Below are positions 33,568-42,369 of a stretch of 60,242 nt of DNA, piece after piece (position 1 is the stretch's first letter; every line of letters starts with the position of its first letter). This DNA comes from Mycobacterium sp. KBS0706 (GTDB lineage Bacteria > Pseudomonadota > Alphaproteobacteria > DSM-16000 > Inquilinaceae). Both the position numbers and the translations under genes were made by a program. The stretch spans positions 1 through 60,242 of the forward strand of contig NZ_VCCH02000048.1 of the NCBI RefSeq assembly GCF_005938675.2. The letters run 5' to 3'. The notes beneath the pieces were generated by a model, which saw nothing but the letters and a program-made list of their open reading frames with translations, was not told the origin of the DNA and made no database searches.

Positions 33568-34646
33568 TCGACGCGACGATCGCGAACGGCGCGGCAGGGG
33601 AGGGCGCGCCGGCGGCCGGGCGCCCGGCGGTGGCGCTGCCGGACGCCGGCGCGGCGGCCGGCCTGACCGAGACCCAGCGCGCCGAAATCCGCCGGCTCGC
33701 GCAGCGCGCGGACGCGCTGGTCGAGGCCTCGCTCTCGGCCAACACCCGGAAGGCCTATGCCTCGGCCTGGCAGCAGTGGACCACCTGGTGCCTCGGCTTC
33801 GACCTCGATCCGGCGATCGCGGACGCCTCCTGGCTGGCCATGCACCTCACCGCCCTGTCCGAAACCCGGTCCCTGTCAACCATCGAGCTGCGCCGGGCCG
33901 CGGTGCTGGCGATCCGGCGCCGGCTCGGCCGCCCGCTGCATCTCGACGAGGGATATTTCCCAAAGTTCCTGCAGGGCCTGCGCCGCACCAAGGGTGTCCG
34001 CCCAGAGAAGAAGGCCGCCCTGCTCGAGGAGAATCTGCGGGCCGTCCTGGTGCTGCTCGACCCGGCCACGGCGCCGGCGCCGAAGCGCTGCCTGCGTGAT
34101 CGGGCCCTGCTGCTGACCGGCTTCGCCGGCGGCTTCCGCCGCTCCGAGCTCGCCGGCTTCGACCTGCGGGACGTCGGCTTCACCGCCGAGGGCCTGGTGC
34201 TGTTCGTCGCCGGCTCGAAGAATGACCAGGAGCGGCGGGGCGAGGAGGTCGGCGTCCAGGCGGTGCCGACATCGCCGCTGTGCGCCGTGACCGCGGTCTC
34301 GGCCTGGCTTGCCGTCCGCGGCGACGCGCCCGGGCCACTGTTCTGCCGCGCCGACCGCGGCGGCCATCTGACCTATGGCCTCGACGGACGGCTGCAGCGG
34401 ATCGACACCAAGACTGTGGCCCGCCTGGTCAAGCGCGTGATCAAGGGGACCGGGCTGGCCGAGGGGGAGTTTTCGGCGCACAGCCTACGCGCTGGCATGA
34501 TGACGGCCGCCGACCGGAAAGGGGTGCCGCTCGAGGCGGCGATGCAGCACGGCCGCTGGAAGGACGCGCGGACAGCTCGTGGCTACCGCCGGCATTCGAG
34601 TTTGTGGGTGGGGAATTTCACCGGCAAGCTGCTGGCGGACGAGTAA
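33564..34646 (+). CDS. tyrosine recombinase/phage-type integrase
   Basis: A 360-aa site-specific recombinase. The N-terminal SAM-like core-binding domain (SANTRKAYASAWQQWTTWC) lies at residues 58-76. The catalytic domain has Arg192 or Arg193 in GGFRRSEL, His306 and Arg309 in HSLRAG, His329 in QHGRW and the nucleophile Tyr341 in ARGYRR. All required residues are present, so it is probably active. It overlaps the end of the P-loop gene. An integrase next to two small enzyme genes suggests a small mobile cassette. Confidence 0.9.
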   Translation: MIDATIANGAAGEGAPAAGRPAVALPDAGAAAGLTETQRAEIRRLAQRADALVEASLSANTRKAYASAWQQWTTWCLGFDLDPAIADASWLAMHLTALSETRSLSTIELRRAAVLAIRRRLGRPLHLDEGYFPKFLQGLRRTKGVRPEKKAALLEENLRAVLVLLDPATAPAPKRCLRDRALLLTGFAGGFRRSELAGFDLRDVGFTAEGLVLFVAGSKNDQERRGEEVGVQAVPTSPLCAVTAVSAWLAVRGDAPGPLFCRADRGGHLTYGLDGRLQRIDTKTVARLVKRVIKGTGLAEGEFSAHSLRAGMMTAADRKGVPLEAAMQHGRWKDARTARGYRRHSSLWVGNFTGKLLADE

Positions 34647-34667
34647 GCCTCAGGGCATGTTGCACAA

Positions 34668-34901
34668 TCACGCCGATGGCGCTGACAGAGCGTCCACCGA
34701 GATCTGGACGAGTTCGTCCGCCGCAGCATGCTTGCCGGAGCGTCGCAGAGCGCCGGCACGATGCTGAAGGAACGCTGCAATTTCCTCTCGTCCGGCTCTC
34801 TTGCCAGCCGAAAACCCGTGCAGGTACGCACCCTCAAGGGCCTCGTGAGCCGCTTCGCCTATGGCGGCTGGGATTGCAGGCGTCGGTGCAATTTTGGTCA
34901 T
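34668..34901 (-). CDS. short protein of unknown function
   Basis: A 77-aa reading frame (MTKIAPTPAIPAAIGEAAHE ...) with a plausible helical, alanine-rich sequence and charged residues in the middle (AGKRAGREEIAAF). There is no recognised domain and no good ribosome site. It is downstream of, and convergent with, the recombinase. It may be real but minor. A start at 34910 is possible. Confidence 0.35.
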   Translation of the reverse strand: MTKIAPTPAIPAAIGEAAHEALEGAYLHGFSAGKRAGREEIAAFLQHRAGALRRSGKHAAADELVQISVDALSAPSA

Positions 34902-35539
34902 GATCGCCATGAGGCGCAGTTGGTGAAGGATCAGGGGTCGTCAGCGGTGATGCGGGCGGCGTCCAGGTGACAGATAGTATCCGATTCTACGGAAGATCGG
35001 TGGTGCTCTGAACGGCAGCTTCGTCCCCATTGCTGACGTTCGGGTACCTTCCGACCTTCTCCGGACCGGACGTTTCCGGCGACTTGGCCGTGTCCGAACG
35101 CGGACTCAACGCGGTTGGGATGGATCGTATTGCCGATCTTCGCCTAGCCGTAAGGTCCCGCCACGCGGACATTCTCATTCGACCTGACTGCACCCATTCC
35201 AAAATCCCCAACACGCCGAGCGAGCGAGCGCAAAACGGGGCCAAGCGGCGCCCGCGATGAGTTCCTCCCCACTGTCGCCGCCCAAAACTCCGCAATCTCA
35301 CAAAGCCATCCCCGCGCGGAGCCCGCATCGGCCTGGAGAGGCCTCGGCCTGCCGCAAGCCCACCCTGGCCCAAACCTTCAGCAAGGTCGGACGGCCGACA
35401 ATAGAGTTCGGGACTGGGCTGGTTTCTCTTCGAATGCACAGATGTGTGAAGCCACCCATACGAAGGTATTGTTCCGGCAATCCAGATTCAGAGGACGGAT
35501 GAACCTTCGTAGGCTAGGGGAGCCGGGAGAACTCATCAT

Positions 35540-35562
35540 ATCGTCCTATCTGACATAACGAT
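35540..35562. promoter_or_regulatory. inverted repeat ATCGT / ACGAT upstream of fumC
   Basis: Five-base inverted arms with a 13-base AT-rich centre. The arms extend imperfectly to ATCAT...ATGAT. It lies about 100-120 bases upstream of the chosen start and may be the site of a regulator of the respiratory cluster. Confidence 0.35.
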
Positions 35563-35581
35563 GATTTCCAGAACAAAATCC

Positions 35582-35610
35582 GGATGCTTCATAATAAAAC
35601 AAAAGCATCC
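35582..35610. promoter_or_regulatory. inverted repeat GGATGCTT / AAGCATCC upstream of fumC
   Basis: A perfect eight-base inverted repeat around a 13-base AT-rich loop. It is either an operator in the promoter or a leader hairpin. It lies about 50-80 bases before the fumarase start. Confidence 0.4.
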
Positions 35611-35661
35611 AAGAAGATCTATGATTGAAGCGCCCTTGGTTTTCTGATGCGGAGGTTAGGA

Positions 35662-37125
35662 ATGACATTCTCTGTCGAAGACGGGACGCGCCTTCTCCGT
35701 GACGTCCCGATAGGGCTGACGGCAACGGGACTACGCCACGAATTCGACAGCATGGGCGAGGTCGAGGTCCCGGCCGACCGGTACTGGGGGGCGCAGACCC
35801 AGCGATCCCTCCAGCACTTCTCCATCGGCGGGGATCGGATGCCGAAGGCGGTCTATCACGCCTACGGCATCGTCAAGAAGGCCTGCGCCCTGGTGAACGC
35901 CGCCGCCGGCCGGCTTCCGGACTGGAAGCGCGATGCCATCATCCGCGCGGCCGATGAGACCATCGGCGGCCAGCTTGACGAGCACTATCCGCTGTTCGTG
36001 TGGCAGACCGGCTCGGGCACCCAGTCGAACATGAACGTCAACGAGGTGATCGCGAACCGCGCCATCCAGCTGCTGGGCGGCACGCTCGGCTCGCAACACC
36101 CAATCGGACCGAATGACGACGTGAATATGGGCCAGTCGTCGAACGACACCTTCCCGACGGCGATGCACATCGCCGCGGTCGAGGCCATCGATGCCGCGCT
36201 GGTGCCGCAGGTGGCGAAGCTGGCCCAGACCATTGAGCGCAAGGCCGATGGCTGGATGGACGTGGTCAAGATCGGCCGCACCCATCTGGAAGATGCCGTG
36301 CCCCTGACGGTCGCCCAGGAATGGCATGGCTGGGCCGGCCAGATCCGCGCCGCCATCGCCGAGATCGAGGCGAGCCGCGCCGGCCTCTACGAGCTGGCGC
36401 TGGGCGGCACGGCCGTCGGCACCGGTCTCAATGCACCGAAGGGCTTTTCGCAGCAGGTGGCAGCGAAGATCGCGGAGCTGACGGGCAGGCCCTTCGTCAC
36501 CGCGCCCAACAAGTTCATGGCCCTGGGGTCGCTCGACCCCATGGTGCGCGCCCACGCCGCCCTGCGCGGGCTGGCGGTGGCGCTGATGAAGGTCGCCAAC
36601 GACATGCGCTGGCTCGCCTCCGGCCCGCGCTGCGGCCTGGCCGAGCTGAAGCTGCCGGAGAACGAGCCGGGGTCGTCGATCATGCCGGGCAAGGTCAACC
36701 CCACGCAGTGCGAGGCGATGGTGATGATCGCGATCCAGATCATGGGGAACGACACCGCCGTGGCCTTCGCCGGCAGCCAGGGCAATTTCGAGCTGAACGC
36801 CATGCGGCCGATCATCATCAGCAATTTCCTGCATTCGGCCCGCATCCTCGCCGATGGCTGCGGGACGTTCCGCCGGTTCTCGGTGGAAGGGACGGAGCTG
36901 AACCGCGACAGGATCAAGCGCTATGTCGACGGCAGCGTCATGCTCGTCACCGCCCTGTCGCCGGTGATCGGATACCAGAACGCCGCGCACATCGCCGAGA
37001 AGGCGATCGCCGACGGCACGACCCTGAGAGAGGCCGCGCTCGCGTCCGGCAAGGTCGACGCGGCGCTGTTCGACAAGACCATCGATCCGCTCAGCATGGT
37101 CGGCCACGGCCTGGCCGGCGCCTGA
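35662..37125 (+). CDS. fumC: class II fumarate hydratase
   Basis: A 487-aa fumarase of the iron-independent class II, which interconverts fumarate and L-malate. Evidence: VPADRYWGAQTQRSLQHF near the start, WQTGSGTQSNMNVNEV, the catalytic IGRTHLEDAVPLT, and the family signature GSSIMPGKVNP. The N-terminus is about 30 residues longer than usual if it starts at 35662, which has a ribosome site (GGAGGTTAGGA). The conserved part begins near 35725, and a shorter start at 35752 is possible. It leads a co-directional cluster with a cupin, mqo, poxB and cydAB. Confidence 0.9.
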   Translation: MTFSVEDGTRLLRDVPIGLTATGLRHEFDSMGEVEVPADRYWGAQTQRSLQHFSIGGDRMPKAVYHAYGIVKKACALVNAAAGRLPDWKRDAIIRAADETIGGQLDEHYPLFVWQTGSGTQSNMNVNEVIANRAIQLLGGTLGSQHPIGPNDDVNMGQSSNDTFPTAMHIAAVEAIDAALVPQVAKLAQTIERKADGWMDVVKIGRTHLEDAVPLTVAQEWHGWAGQIRAAIAEIEASRAGLYELALGGTAVGTGLNAPKGFSQQVAAKIAELTGRPFVTAPNKFMALGSLDPMVRAHAALRGLAVALMKVANDMRWLASGPRCGLAELKLPENEPGSSIMPGKVNPTQCEAMVMIAIQIMGNDTAVAFAGSQGNFELNAMRPIIISNFLHSARILADGCGTFRRFSVEGTELNRDRIKRYVDGSVMLVTALSPVIGYQNAAHIAEKAIADGTTLREAALASGKVDAALFDKTIDPLSMVGHGLAGA

Positions 37126-37142
37126 CAGGAAAGGACAGCACC

Positions 37143-37538
37143 ATGATCCGATGCGTGAGGTTGTGGACCGGCGATGACGGCAACTCCCATTTCGAGGAGG
37201 GGACCATCGACCTGTCCCGCGGGGAACGAGGCGATATAAGGAGCGACGTGGTCGCGGCCGCCAGCCTGTCCTTCCAGGAGACCGGATCCGGCGGATCCTA
37301 TGAATGGCACCAGGACCCGATCCCGCGCTTCGTCATCACCCTCAGCGGCACGCTGGAGTTCGAGACGGTGGGCGGCGAGCGCTTCACCATCCGTCCCGGC
37401 GACATCCTGCTGGCGCAGGACAACTCCGGCACGGGCCACCGGTGGAAGCTGATCGGCGACGAGCCGTGGCGGCGCGCCTATGTGGTGTTCCAGTCCGGCG
37501 CCGCGCTTCCGTTCAAAGCCAACTCTCCCGAGGCCTGA
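37143..37538 (+). CDS. cupin-domain protein
   Basis: A 131-aa single-domain cupin. The motif regions are WHQDPIPRFVITLSGTLEFE and RFTIRPGDILLAQDNSGTGH, with glycines and acidic residues in the usual places. The first has fewer metal-type histidines than an enzymatic cupin. The ATG at 37143 is 17 bases after the fumarase stop, with AGGAAAGG upstream. It may be a regulatory or binding protein of the cluster; function unknown. Confidence 0.75.
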   Translation: MIRCVRLWTGDDGNSHFEEGTIDLSRGERGDIRSDVVAAASLSFQETGSGGSYEWHQDPIPRFVITLSGTLEFETVGGERFTIRPGDILLAQDNSGTGHRWKLIGDEPWRRAYVVFQSGAALPFKANSPEA

Positions 37539-37555
37539 ACCGCAGGAGCCGACCC

Positions 37556-39049
37556 ATGCCGACACAGATCGACACCCCCGACGTGGTCCTGATCGGGGCG
37601 GGCATCATGAGCGCCACGCTCGGCACCGTTCTGAAGGAGCTCGAGCCGTCGCTCTCGATCACGATGTTCGAGACGCTCAAGGACTGCGCCCAGGAGAGCT
37701 CCCAGGCGTGGAACAATGCCGGGACCGGCCATGCCGCCAATTGCGAGCTGAACTACACGCCGCAGCGCTCGGACGGCAGCGTCGACATCTCCAAGGCGCT
37801 GACGGTCAACACCGAGTTCGATGTGTCGCGGCAGCTCTGGGCCCATCTCGTCCGCAAGGGCGCGATCCCGGATCCGCGCGCCTTCATCCATCCCTGCCCG
37901 CATATGAGCTTCGTCTGGGGGCAGGAGAACGTCGACTTCCTGAAGACCCGCTACCGGGAGATGTCGGCGCATCACTGCTACAAGGGCATGGAGTACACCG
38001 AGGATCGCCACCAGATCGCCGAATGGGCGCCGCTGATCGTCGAAGGCCGTGACGAAAGCCAGCCGATCGCCGCCACGCGCATCATCACCGGCACCGATGT
38101 GGATTACGGCGCACTGACCCACCTCCTGGTCGGCGCCCTGTCCAGGCAGCCGGGCTTCGACCTCCGTTACGACAGCAGGGTCGTGGCGCTCGACCGCGAG
38201 GCCGGCGGCCGCTGGCGGGTCACGGTCGAACACACCTATGACGGCACGCGCCAGACCGTGTCCGCCGGCTTCGTCTTCATCGGCGCCGGCGGCGCCTCGA
38301 TCGAGCTGCTGCAGAAGTCGGGCATTCCGGAGGGCCATGGCTATGGCGGCTTCCCGGTGAGCGGCATCTGGCTGCGCTGCGACGATGATGCCGTGAGCGC
38401 TCGCCACCACGCCAAGGTCTATGGCAAGGCCGCCAGCGGCTCCCCACCGATGTCGGTGCCGCATCTCGACACGCGCGTCATCGGCGGCAAGACCTCGCTG
38501 CTGTTCGGCCCCTATGCCGGCTTCTCCAGCAAGTTCCTGAAGCACGGGTCGCTCACCGACCTGTTCCGGTCGATCAGGCCGGACAACATCGTCCCGCTGC
38601 TCGACGTGGCGCGCGACAACCTGCAACTGACCGAATACCTGATCGGCCAGGTGCTGCAGAGCGCGAGCCATCAATTCGCGGCCCTGCAGCAGTTCTTCCC
38701 CAGGGCGACCCGCAACGAGTGGAAGGAAGCGGTCGCCGGCCAGCGTGTGCAGATCATCAAGCCCGACAAGGAGCGGGGCGGTTTTCTCGAGTTCGGGACG
38801 GAGCTGATCCCGGCCGCCGACAAGTCACTGGTGGCACTGCTCGGCGCCTCGCCGGGTGCCTCGACGGCCGCCTTCATCGCGACCGAGGTTCTCAAGCTCT
38901 GCTTCGCCGACAGGCTGACCGAGGACGGCTGGCTGCCCGCGGTCCGGCGCCTGTTTCCGACCTGGGGCATCGACCTCACCGTCGACGCCGACGCCTGCCG
39001 CCGCACCAGGGCCGACACGGCCCCGGTCCTCGAGATCGCCAACATCTGA
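37556..39049 (+). CDS. mqo: malate:quinone oxidoreductase
   Basis: A 497-aa FAD-dependent membrane-associated enzyme that oxidises malate to oxaloacetate and passes electrons directly to quinone. The N-terminal dinucleotide motif is VVLIGAGIMSATLGTVL. The Mqo-specific ESSQAWNNAGTGHAANCELNY (given partly) and the C-terminal LLGASPGASTAAFIATEVL are present. It matches the family length of about 500. CAGGAG precedes the ATG at 37556, 17 bases after the cupin. It follows fumC in the same transcript, so fumarate can flow to malate and then to quinol. Confidence 0.95.
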   Translation: MPTQIDTPDVVLIGAGIMSATLGTVLKELEPSLSITMFETLKDCAQESSQAWNNAGTGHAANCELNYTPQRSDGSVDISKALTVNTEFDVSRQLWAHLVRKGAIPDPRAFIHPCPHMSFVWGQENVDFLKTRYREMSAHHCYKGMEYTEDRHQIAEWAPLIVEGRDESQPIAATRIITGTDVDYGALTHLLVGALSRQPGFDLRYDSRVVALDREAGGRWRVTVEHTYDGTRQTVSAGFVFIGAGGASIELLQKSGIPEGHGYGGFPVSGIWLRCDDDAVSARHHAKVYGKAASGSPPMSVPHLDTRVIGGKTSLLFGPYAGFSSKFLKHGSLTDLFRSIRPDNIVPLLDVARDNLQLTEYLIGQVLQSASHQFAALQQFFPRATRNEWKEAVAGQRVQIIKPDKERGGFLEFGTELIPAADKSLVALLGASPGASTAAFIATEVLKLCFADRLTEDGWLPAVRRLFPTWGIDLTVDADACRRTRADTAPVLEIANI

Positions 39050-39055
39050 GTCCAC

Positions 39056-39116
39056 GCCGGCAGGGGGGCGCGCCGGGCGAAGCGATCGCCCGAAGGGGCG
39101 CTGCTGCCCCGCCGGC
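39056..39116 (+). promoter_or_regulatory. strong RNA structure between mqo and poxB
   Basis: GCCGGC at 39056 pairs with GCCGGC at 39111 and GGGG with CCCC next to it. Inside, GGGCGA (39075) pairs with TCGCCC (39086) around five bases. It is a two-level stem in a 97-base gap with no T-run. It may be a partial terminator or an RNA-processing/stability element that sets mqo and poxB levels apart. Confidence 0.5.
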
Positions 39117-39146
39117 ACCCATCCCGCATGTCCTGGAGTAGCACCG

Positions 39147-40868
39147 ATGAAAGCCGCCGACCTGATCACCGATGTCCTCCACTCGGTGGGCGTCCGCCGC
39201 ATCTACGGCGTCGTGGGCGACAGCCTGAACGGGATCACCGAATCCCTGCGCCGCCGCGGCGATATCGACTGGGTCCACACCCGGCACGAGGAGGCAGCCG
39301 CCTTCGCCGCCGGCGCCGAGGCCCATCTGACCGGCCGGCTCGCGGTCTGCGCCGGCAGCTGCGGTCCGGGCAACCTGCACCTCATCAACGGGCTGTTCGA
39401 CGCCCACCGCTCACGGGTGCCGGTGCTGGCGATCGCGGCGCACATCCCGAGCGCGGAGATCGGCCGCGGCTACTTCCAGGAGACCCATCCGGAGCAGCTG
39501 TTCCGAGAGTGCAGCCACTATTGCGAGCTCGTGTCCCATCCCGAGCAGCTTCCGGGCGTGCTCGAAGCCGCGATCCGCGCCGCGGTGGGCCATCGCGGCG
39601 TCGCGGTCGTGGTGATCCCGGGCGACATCGCGCTGCAGGAGGTCTCGACGCCGATCTCGACCGGGCCTTCCATTGCCGTCAATCCGCCGGTCGTCGTGCC
39701 GAACGACCATGATCTCGGCGAGCTGGCCGCGCTGCTCAACGCCGGCGGCCGGACCACGCTGCTCTGCGGCCGGGGCTGCGCCGGCGCCCATGACCAGCTG
39801 CTGCAGCTCGCCGAAGCGCTCAAGGCCCCGATCGTGCACGCCCTCGGCGGCAAGGAGCATGTCGAATATGACAACCCCTACGATGTCGGCATGACCGGGC
39901 TGATCGGCTTCAGCTCCGGCTACCATGCGATGCTCGACTGCGACACGCTGCTGATGCTGGGGACGGACTTCCCCTACCGGCAGTTCTATCCGCCCCGTGC
40001 CAAGATCGCGCAGGTCGACCTGCGGCCGGAGAATCTGGGCCGGCGGACGCGGCTCGACCTCGGGCTGGTGGGCGATGTGCCGGCCACGATCTCGGCCCTG
40101 CTGCCCCGCCTGGAGACGAAGCAGGACCGGTCCCATCTGGACGACGCCCTGGCCAACTACCGCAAGGCGCGCGAAGGGCTGGACGACCTGGCGACCGGCA
40201 CGCCCGGCCGCAAGCCGATCCATCCGCAATACGTGGCGAAGCTGGTCAGCGAGCATGCCGCCGATGACGCCGTCTTCACCTTCGACGTCGGCACGCCGAC
40301 GGTCTGGGCGGCACGGTATCTGAAGATGAATGGCCGTCGCCGGATGATCGGTTCGCTGAGCCACGGCTCGATGGCCAACGCCATGCCGCAGGCCATCGGC
40401 GCCCAGGCCGCCTATCCCGGCCGGCAGGTCATCAGCCTGTCGGGCGACGGCGGTTTCGCCATGCTGATGGGGGATTTCCTGACGCTGGTGCAGCAGAAGC
40501 TGCCGGTCAAGATCGTCATCTTCGACAACAGATCGCTCGGCTTCGTCGCGCTGGAGATGAAGGCCAACGGCTTCCTGGAGACCGGGACGTCGCTGACCAA
40601 CCCGGATTTCGCGGCCATGGCCCGTGCCATCGGCGTCCACGCCGTCCGGGTCGAGGACCCTGGCGAGCTGGAGGGGGCGATCCAGGAGGTGCTGGCGCAT
40701 GACGGGCCGGCGCTGCTCGACGTCGTGACCAACACGCAGGAGCTGGCGATGCCGCCGGCGATCAAGCTGGAGCAGGCCCAGGGCTTCGGCCTCTGGGCGC
40801 TCAGGGCCGTCATCAACGGGCGCGGCGACGAGCTGATCGAGGTCGCCCGGACCAACCTGCTGCGCTGA
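39147..40868 (+). CDS. poxB: pyruvate dehydrogenase (quinone), thiamine-diphosphate dependent
   Basis: A 573-aa ThDP/FAD enzyme of the pyruvate oxidase family, which converts pyruvate to acetate and CO2 and reduces quinone. The N-terminal domain has the ThDP glutamate in HTRHEEAAAFAAG. The C-terminal domain has the ThDP motif GDGGFAMLMGDF followed about 25 residues later by an asparagine (FDNRSLG). Alternatives are acetolactate synthase or sulfoacetaldehyde-type enzymes, but the neighbours and the LINGLFDAHRSRVPVLAIA layout fit PoxB. The ribosome site is weak (TGGAG). It lies between mqo and cydA. Confidence 0.9.
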   Translation: MKAADLITDVLHSVGVRRIYGVVGDSLNGITESLRRRGDIDWVHTRHEEAAAFAAGAEAHLTGRLAVCAGSCGPGNLHLINGLFDAHRSRVPVLAIAAHIPSAEIGRGYFQETHPEQLFRECSHYCELVSHPEQLPGVLEAAIRAAVGHRGVAVVVIPGDIALQEVSTPISTGPSIAVNPPVVVPNDHDLGELAALLNAGGRTTLLCGRGCAGAHDQLLQLAEALKAPIVHALGGKEHVEYDNPYDVGMTGLIGFSSGYHAMLDCDTLLMLGTDFPYRQFYPPRAKIAQVDLRPENLGRRTRLDLGLVGDVPATISALLPRLETKQDRSHLDDALANYRKAREGLDDLATGTPGRKPIHPQYVAKLVSEHAADDAVFTFDVGTPTVWAARYLKMNGRRRMIGSLSHGSMANAMPQAIGAQAAYPGRQVISLSGDGGFAMLMGDFLTLVQQKLPVKIVIFDNRSLGFVALEMKANGFLETGTSLTNPDFAAMARAIGVHAVRVEDPGELEGAIQEVLAHDGPALLDVVTNTQELAMPPAIKLEQAQGFGLWALRAVINGRGDELIEVARTNLLR

Positions 40869-40947
40869 TGCCGCTGCGATCGGTGCCGGCAGGGCTGTCC
40901 GGCGCCGATCGACCTCCCGGTTCACCCGATTCCGCTTGGAGCGTGTC

Positions 40948-42369
40948 ATGGACCTGACAGCGCTGCTGCTTTCGCGCCTGCAATTTGCCTTCACGGTCTC
41001 GTTCCACATCATCTTCCCGGCCTTCACGGTGGGCCTTGCCGCATGGCTCGCCGTGCTCGAGGCGCTGTCGCTCGCGACCGGCCGGCCGGTCTATCGCCGG
41101 CTGTTCGATTACTGGCTCGGGATCTTCGGCGTGGCCTTCGGCATGGGCGTCGTGTCGGGCATCGTGCTGGCCTTCGAATTCGGCACCAACTGGAGCGAGC
41201 TGGCACGCCGCACCGGCTCCATCCAGGGGCCGCTGCTGGCCTATGAGAGCTTCACGGCCTTCGCACTGGAGGCGGCGTTCTTCGGGATCGTGATCTTCGG
41301 CCGGGACCGCGTGCCGCGATGGTTCTACATGCTGGCCTGCATCATGGTCGCGGCCGGGACCAGCCTGTCGTCCTTCTGGATCATGGTCAACAACAGCTGG
41401 ATGCAATGGCCCGTCGGCTTCGCACCGGGGCCGGACGGGGCGTTCATCCCCACCGACTGGTCGGCCATCATCTTCAGCCCGGTCGTCTGGGTCCGTTTTC
41501 CGCACATGATCCTGGCGGCCTATGTCACCTCGGCCTTCTGCGTCGCGGCGACCGGGGCCTGGCACCTGCTGCGCGGCCGCTTCAAATCCGACGCCCGGAC
41601 CATGCTGCGCATGGGGCTGGGCCTCGCCGCCGTGCTGGTTCCCGCGCAGCTGCTGTTCGGCCATCTCGTCGGCGACTACACCCACGACAAGCAGCCGGCC
41701 AAGTTCGCCGCGATCGAAGCACGCTGGCATGACGAGCAGCCGGCCTCCGAGGTCGTGATCGCCTGGCCCGACCCGGAGCATGAGCGCAACCGCTATGCCC
41801 TGAGCATCCCCTATCTGGGCAGCCTGATCGGGTCGATGAGCCTCGACAGCAAGGAGGTCGGCCTGACGGATTTTGCTCCGGCCGACCGGCCGCCGGTTTT
41901 GATCCCGTTCTTCGCGTTCCGCATCATGGTCGGCTGCGGACTTCTCATGCTCGCCCTGGCGTGGCTCGGCGTGGCGCTCGTCGCGACCGGCGGGATCGAG
42001 CGGCAACGCTGGTTCCTGCGGGCGACCTTTTGGTCGTTCCCTCTCGGCTTCATCGCCACCCTGACCGGCTGGTTCACGGCCGAGGTCGGCCGGCAGCCCT
42101 GGGCCGTCTACGGCCAGGTCCGGATCGCCGATGCGGTGACGCCGTTCCTGACGGCGCCGCAGGTCGCGGCCTCCCTGGTCATCTTCGTCGCCGTCTACTC
42201 GCTGATCTTCCTGTTCGGCGGGGTCTACATCTACCGGCTGCTGCAGCGCGGGCCGGTGGTTCTTCCGGACTACACCGAGGCGGCGATCAATCCGAAACGG
42301 CCCCTGTCGATGGCAGGGCAGGGGCCTGGCGTGCCTGGTGCCACCCCAGCCCCGGAGGCCGGCGAATGA
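40948..42369 (+). CDS. cydA: cytochrome bd-type ubiquinol oxidase subunit I
   Basis: A 473-aa integral membrane protein with nine to ten predicted helices that binds the b and d haems and oxidises quinol. Signature stretches are SFHIIFPAFTVG at helix 1, GWFTAEVGRQPW near the C-terminal part and WVRFPHMILAAYVTSAF. The quinol loop is short, as in the cyanide-insensitive (CIO) or CydA-like branch rather than the long E. coli type. It starts at 40948, 79 bases after poxB, and overlaps cydB by an ATGA. The bd oxidase completes the cluster's electron route to O2. Confidence 0.9.
   Translation: MDLTALLLSRLQFAFTVSFHIIFPAFTVGLAAWLAVLEALSLATGRPVYRRLFDYWLGIFGVAFGMGVVSGIVLAFEFGTNWSELARRTGSIQGPLLAYESFTAFALEAAFFGIVIFGRDRVPRWFYMLACIMVAAGTSLSSFWIMVNNSWMQWPVGFAPGPDGAFIPTDWSAIIFSPVVWVRFPHMILAAYVTSAFCVAATGAWHLLRGRFKSDARTMLRMGLGLAAVLVPAQLLFGHLVGDYTHDKQPAKFAAIEARWHDEQPASEVVIAWPDPEHERNRYALSIPYLGSLIGSMSLDSKEVGLTDFAPADRPPVLIPFFAFRIMVGCGLLMLALAWLGVALVATGGIERQRWFLRATFWSFPLGFIATLTGWFTAEVGRQPWAVYGQVRIADAVTPFLTAPQVAASLVIFVAVYSLIFLFGGVYIYRLLQRGPVVLPDYTEAAINPKRPLSMAGQGPGVPGATPAPEAGE

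Larger units (their letters stand above)
34911..35661. other. gene-free upstream region of the respiratory cluster
   Basis: No coding frame with family support over the first 600 bases. The last 130 bases hold AT-rich sequence with two inverted repeats (35540-35562 and 35582-35610). This is probably the promoter region of the fumarase-led cluster. Confidence 0.5.

Noticed and set aside
34987..35439. A 150-codon minus-strand frame upstream of the fumarase gene
   Set aside because: No family similarity, no ribosome site and a low-complexity Arg/Ser-rich translation; treated as non-coding.
39411..41027. A 538-codon antisense frame over poxB and the cydA start
   Set aside because: It is a shadow of well-supported genes and has no recognisable domain or ribosome site.
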